A stretch of DNA of 64,000 bases, from assembly GCF_901709675.1 (NCBI RefSeq), contig NC_051102.1, forward strand, positions 4,375,412 to 4,439,411. Reading direction: 5' to 3'. Below, piece after piece: positions 60,401 through 64,000 of the stretch. The notes under the pieces were generated by a model that made no database searches, was not told the origin of the DNA, and was given only the letters and a program-made list of their open reading frames with translations. The position numbers and the translations under genes were made by a program. Within the stretch, counting starts at the first letter, position 1; every line of letters begins with the position of its first letter. The DNA comes from Syngnathus acus. Lineage: Eukaryota > Chordata > Actinopteri > Syngnathiformes > Syngnathidae.

Positions 60401-63400
60401 GGAGAGTTGGTGAAATCATCCATTTCATCCTTAAAAGGCATCCGAAGAGGCTTGTATTCTGGATCCTCATCCTCACTGTAGATGCGTTGGAAAGACATCA
60501 CAATTTTATTATAGTCATTATTATTTGGACAAATGCTAGAACAAGATTGAATCCTGCCAATTAACAAAAGACCATAGTCTAAAAAAATGTTTTCATTTGT
60601 TTCAAACTTTTAAAACATTTTCCTTCTATGAATTACAGGCATATGGAATATGGCAAACAGACAGTAAGGGCAAAGAGGGAGGGTGAGCATAGAGGACTGT
60701 CCGATCTTACCCTTCGACGCCATCTGCCATCATATCGTTGCCCCTCTGCTCAGCGGCAATAGCCTTGGCGTCGGGCATACCCACCCTCTCCAAAAAACAC
60801 AGGGTGGGGTCGGCTCTCATGGAGTTATACTTTTCATAACCTGAAGAGGAAATGTAAGACATGTAAGTCTGAATTTGGAAAAGTCAAATGCAAACAGGCT
60901 CTAGATTTACCACAAAAATCAATCCTCCTGCCAAAATCAATTTGCTTTGTACGTCGACGCTAGAGCCAATATGCAATCAGCGTCAATGTTAAATGAATGA
61001 AAAGCCAAAAAAACAGTAGCAGAAGGCCTGACAAGAGGAACCAGCTGCTGGCAAGACAGGCAGTCTGTGCACAAGTACGTTTGTGTGTGTTGTCCGAGTG
61101 CGTTTGTATCCATGTAAGCTTGTATCCATGTGAGCCTGCAGGTGCTCTGTTGTGTCAGAGAAAAAAGGGGAGGAGAACAAGAGGAAGAAGAAAATGTGTG
61201 TCATGGTGTCTGTGAAAGTGAGCGGGGTCGAGGAACAGTACGCGTGTGTGTGTTTGTCCGTTAGGGGCATTGAGGCAGAACTTATTAGATGTGCAGGATC
61301 CTACAGAGCTACATCGAAAAGAAGAAAAACAAAAAAGGGGAGGGAAAGTAAAATACGAGGGGTGAAAACAAAACATTGTGACTTTAGCGTCCTTTTCCGT
61401 TTGCTTCTGTCCATGTTTCGATTAGAAAAAATGTGAGTCATCGATCCTAACCTCTGTCACATACACAGCAAAATGTTAATCAGCGGAGGCCATCACTCTT
61501 AGTGTGCGCCAGTGTGCTTTGTGCACTTCGGTGTTTCTTTGCACACACACTGTACACTATGCGTGTGTGTCAGTCCCCCCTCCTCAAGGGCCTCCCTGGT
61601 GAATGGGGATTATGATTAACTACGGGTGAGCCCTTTTGTATTCCTCTATGTGTGTTTGAGTGTGTGTCAGTCCTAATTGAATCATAGAGGGCGGCAATCA
61701 TGGAAAAATGACGACGATTATAACAAATTAATATGAATGGAAGCCTCCGTTCACAACAAAGCACAAATAATAATAATAATAGACATCATCAGCATGTAGT
61801 GAGCGAAAGTTAGGTGACTGGTTTATTAACACTGCATGCAAAAGAAAATCCAAACAAACGTTTCCACAAAAATGTGTTCGCTTCATTTACATTGATGTAT
61901 TTGCAACATTAACTTCTCTAACAGAACGGAGAGGAAAACAAACCACATCAATGTTGAACACGAGCCATCAATCACACACACCACAGCACACTGAGGCTGA
62001 CAGCTGCATGCCGCTGTCACCATAGAAACACCAATCAACTGCTGACTGGCCAAGCGGTTTGGATGCGGTGAGATAGGTGGATTTATCGTTTATGTTTTTA
62101 TTTGAATATGTCCGAAGGCTCTGGAATGCTTTACATGTACATTCGTACATGGTAGTAAAAGTATCGACAAAATATTTGTTTTTGCAGCCATTTTAGTTTT
62201 TCCGTCAAGATTGTTTCTTACCATGTTTGAAGACACCTATGAGCAGGGATTTGTCTGCTTCACTGTCCCACCAGTCTGTGGGGACCTCTGCATGGAACGG
62301 CTGAGGAATCCAGAAATCCAACTCACTGAAGAGCAGATAAAACATGTCACTTGACCATCAAGCCAAATAAAACTCGTATTTTGATCCAAATACATGTTTA
62401 GTAAAGCAATATCTCAAATTTACATCTTATGAAGCAATTTCATTGATCTTACAGAAGCACAAAAAAAATGACTAGAAATCATTCATACTTAGAGCATTAA
62501 GACTCACTGCAGGGGAAAGGGGAATCATATTTGCATGATAATGAGTGGCTGGCTGCTGCTGGTAAGCAAGACCATGTCATCATCTTTACTAGTTAATCAC
62601 CTACACATGTAGTCACTGTTGCCTCTATCAATAGCACAGGAAGTCATTTAATAGAGGTGTGCAATGGCCAAATACACAAATTGGATCGGATTACTTATCA
62701 ATAACCGAAAACTCCCATGTGTAACGTAAAAACAGGTTCATCATGTATGAAAGTAAGACAATATTTTCCATGCAACCTGCTCCACAGATACCTTCTGCAT
62801 TATGGCACCAAAATACAAAATCCTCGATTATGGAAAGAGACCACAATACACAATATGGACAATGGACGCCGAGAAACGGAGGGCGAGAAGAGAACAACGC
62901 AGGGAAATTGTCCCTTATCTCGGAAAACAGCAGCATGCCCGGTCTTTGGCAACGTACGCGCGAGAGTGTGCCAAGGCGGACGTGCTAAATCCCTCTGGCA
63001 TATGTTGGCACGATGGCATCCCGTATGCCTGCACTTGCTCTCTCTCACTTGAACACATGCGTGGCTATGGCAAAGTAACCATCGTGTGAGTAGGGGGATT
63101 TGGGGGTGGGGGGGTAGGGAATCAACACAAAATAGACATGCTGCAGATTATAAATACATTCACATCTGGGTGAAAAGGTTCTAAGAGAAGGATGGGAGTT
63201 GATGAGACCAAAGTGGTCTGCAGAAAGGACAAAAAAGTATAATATGGACAGAAGAGAAGGTAAAAGCAAAAAGTTGAGGGCAGAAAAATTACCAAACCTA
63301 ACCCATTGAAAATAAAATGGGTCAAAAAAAATAAAAAAAAACTTCCCCGAATAATTTTACGAAGACCTTGTGTTAGGAACGGAGGCTGCCAAAGAGGCCA

Positions 63401-63980
63401 CTTGAAGAGCCGAAAATACACTCTAGTAATAATTCATGCCATGGTCATAAATAACTCTTTTGCGGCTCACTGTCAAGATGCCTCCATAGGCATCCGTTTT
63501 ATATGCAGAGATTGTAATCCGTGAGAAGTGGTGCAAATCATATCACGTTTGTGATCAGACATCTTACCATTGTAATATAACACATAAAATTGGAATTTAT
63601 TTACTACTGATTTAATATTACTATTAAATATCCTACACTGCTACCTTTTGATTGGCTTTGTGTGCATCGTTCCATAAACCACTTCAAAACAAGATATTTC
63701 CTTGGGATAACTGTCCAATTATAAGCGCTGAATGGGTTTGAATTAGGATGACTTGTTGAATATGGAGTAATGTTAAAAGGGAATAAAAACAATAGCTGGA
63801 CAACAGTGACAAAGAGAAGAAATGGTGCCTCAAGAGAGAATTTTTTTTCTTCTTCTTAAATTAGGATGAAACAATTTAAAATACACCAACCTGGAGTCAG
63901 CTCCATCCAGGATGCGTTCTGCCTGATCTCCAATGACTTCTTGTCTCAGATAATAGAGCATTCTCACCCTCAGCAACACC
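54412..63980 (-). CDS. chd7: Chromodomain helicase DNA-binding protein 7, C-terminal half (partial)
   Basis: CHD7 is a nuclear ATP-dependent nucleosome remodeller; loss in human causes CHARGE syndrome. Sixteen exons in the window give 1491 C-terminal residues, all in frame: 63891-63980, 62222-62325, 60711-60840, 60369-60475, 59558-59981, 59263-59471, 58193-59140, 57683-57849, 57189-57452, 56900-57070, 56558-56791, 56269-56484, 56033-56173, 55858-55962, 55528-55708, 54412-55397. The first exon is the post-helicase [19 protein letters not shown]; chromodomains and helicase lie off the right edge. SANT/SLIDE-region signatures follow ([38 protein letters not shown]), then two BRK domains ([15 protein letters not shown] and [20 protein letters not shown]), [26 protein letters not shown], and a tail with [20 protein letters not shown] ending EEDDD. 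The [12 protein letters not shown] block, BRK pair and tail fit CHD7 better than CHD6, CHD8 or CHD9. The exon at 59558-59981 has an unusual linker. Confidence 0.96.
55834..55851. repeat. Poly-G/C tract at the 5' end of a CHD7 intron
   Basis: On the minus strand the donor GTGAGTG is followed at once by about 18 C residues. The tract may destabilise sequencing and could influence donor use. Confidence 0.85.
60052..60087. repeat. (TA)n tract in a CHD7 intron
   Basis: An interrupted TA repeat (ATATATAT...ACTGTATATATAT), which is self-complementary, lies 70 bp upstream of the exon 59558-59981 acceptor. Confidence 0.9.
60845..62220. promoter_or_regulatory. chd7: Large CHD7 intron with candidate conserved element
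   Basis: At 1.38 kb this intron is several times longer than most others in the window. At about 61660-61770 a unique AT-balanced stretch has clustered homeodomain-like sites (CCTAATTGAATCA, AAATTAATATGAATGG) and a SOX-like AACAAAG. At about 61985-62045 there is GTCACCATAGAAAC, close to an RFX X-box. Function is inferred from motifs only. Confidence 0.3.
62330..63890. promoter_or_regulatory. chd7: Large CHD7 intron with candidate element and unexplained ORF
   Basis: At 1.56 kb this is the longest intron seen in the CHD7 part. At about 62520-62570 the sequence CATATTTGCATGATAATGAG contains a perfect POU octamer ATTTGCAT next to an ATAATGAG homeodomain-like site. At 62802-63089 a 95-codon plus-strand ORF (antisense to CHD7) is rich in Arg/Glu at its start ([12 protein letters not shown]). 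I do not recognise it, and human CHD7 has no coding exon at this position. Confidence 0.3.
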
Positions 63981-64000
63981 CTAACAAAGACATGGGGAAA

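Noticed and set aside
54412-63980. Assignment as CHD6, CHD8 or CHD9
   Set aside because: The two BRK domains with [32 protein letters not shown] and the LPLMLPGM / [13 protein letters not shown] tail match CHD7. The poly-Ser linker of CHD6 and CHD9 is absent.

Overview
The window looks like nuclear DNA from a ray-finned fish, probably a percomorph teleost with a compact genome. The evidence is short GT-AG introns, five genes whose proteins match vertebrate families along their length, long CA/GT microsatellites, and many small DNA-transposon relics and foldback repeats of fish type. I cannot name the species. Five genes could be modelled exon by exon to a frame-consistent complete CDS, and a sixth runs off the right edge.

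Layout, left to right: a tandem foldback-repeat array (about 300-1310); DUSP12 on the minus strand (2225-3876); a short compositionally odd intergenic stretch (about 4340-4710); TPR, the nuclear-basket nucleoporin, on the minus strand (5142-22527, 55 coding exons, 2481 residues); a shared promoter region; ODR4 on the plus strand (23363-27144, 435 residues), head to head with TPR; DPYD, dihydropyrimidine dehydrogenase, on the plus strand (27697-35951, 25 coding exons, 1021 residues); PTBP2 on the plus strand (36729-44330, 17 coding exons, 522 residues); a roughly 10 kb gene desert (44331-54411) that begins with a second copy of the foldback array and holds a CA repeat of about 300 bp; and the 3' half of CHD7 on the minus strand (54412-63980, continuing past the window edge; 1491 C-terminal residues).

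The genes do not form a pathway. TPR and ODR4 keep the head-to-head pairing known from other vertebrates. DPYD and PTBP2 are also neighbours in mammals, but here they are squeezed to under 800 bp apart. DUSP12 and CHD7 come from other mammalian chromosome regions, so the window joins several ancestral synteny blocks.

I found no new multi-gene system. The points most worth a second look are: a GC splice donor in DPYD at the junction that corresponds to the human DPYD*2A splice mutation; a second GC donor in PTBP2; the 34-nt PTBP2 poison-type exon inside large pyrimidine-rich introns; a glutamine-rich coiled-coil expansion in TPR; an unusual repetitive linker in CHD7; foldback repeats whose loops are flipped between copies and which occur at both ends of a 45 kb gene block; a hAT relic with intact 8-bp target duplications; and an AT-rich stretch whose dinucleotide bias is the reverse of vertebrate DNA.
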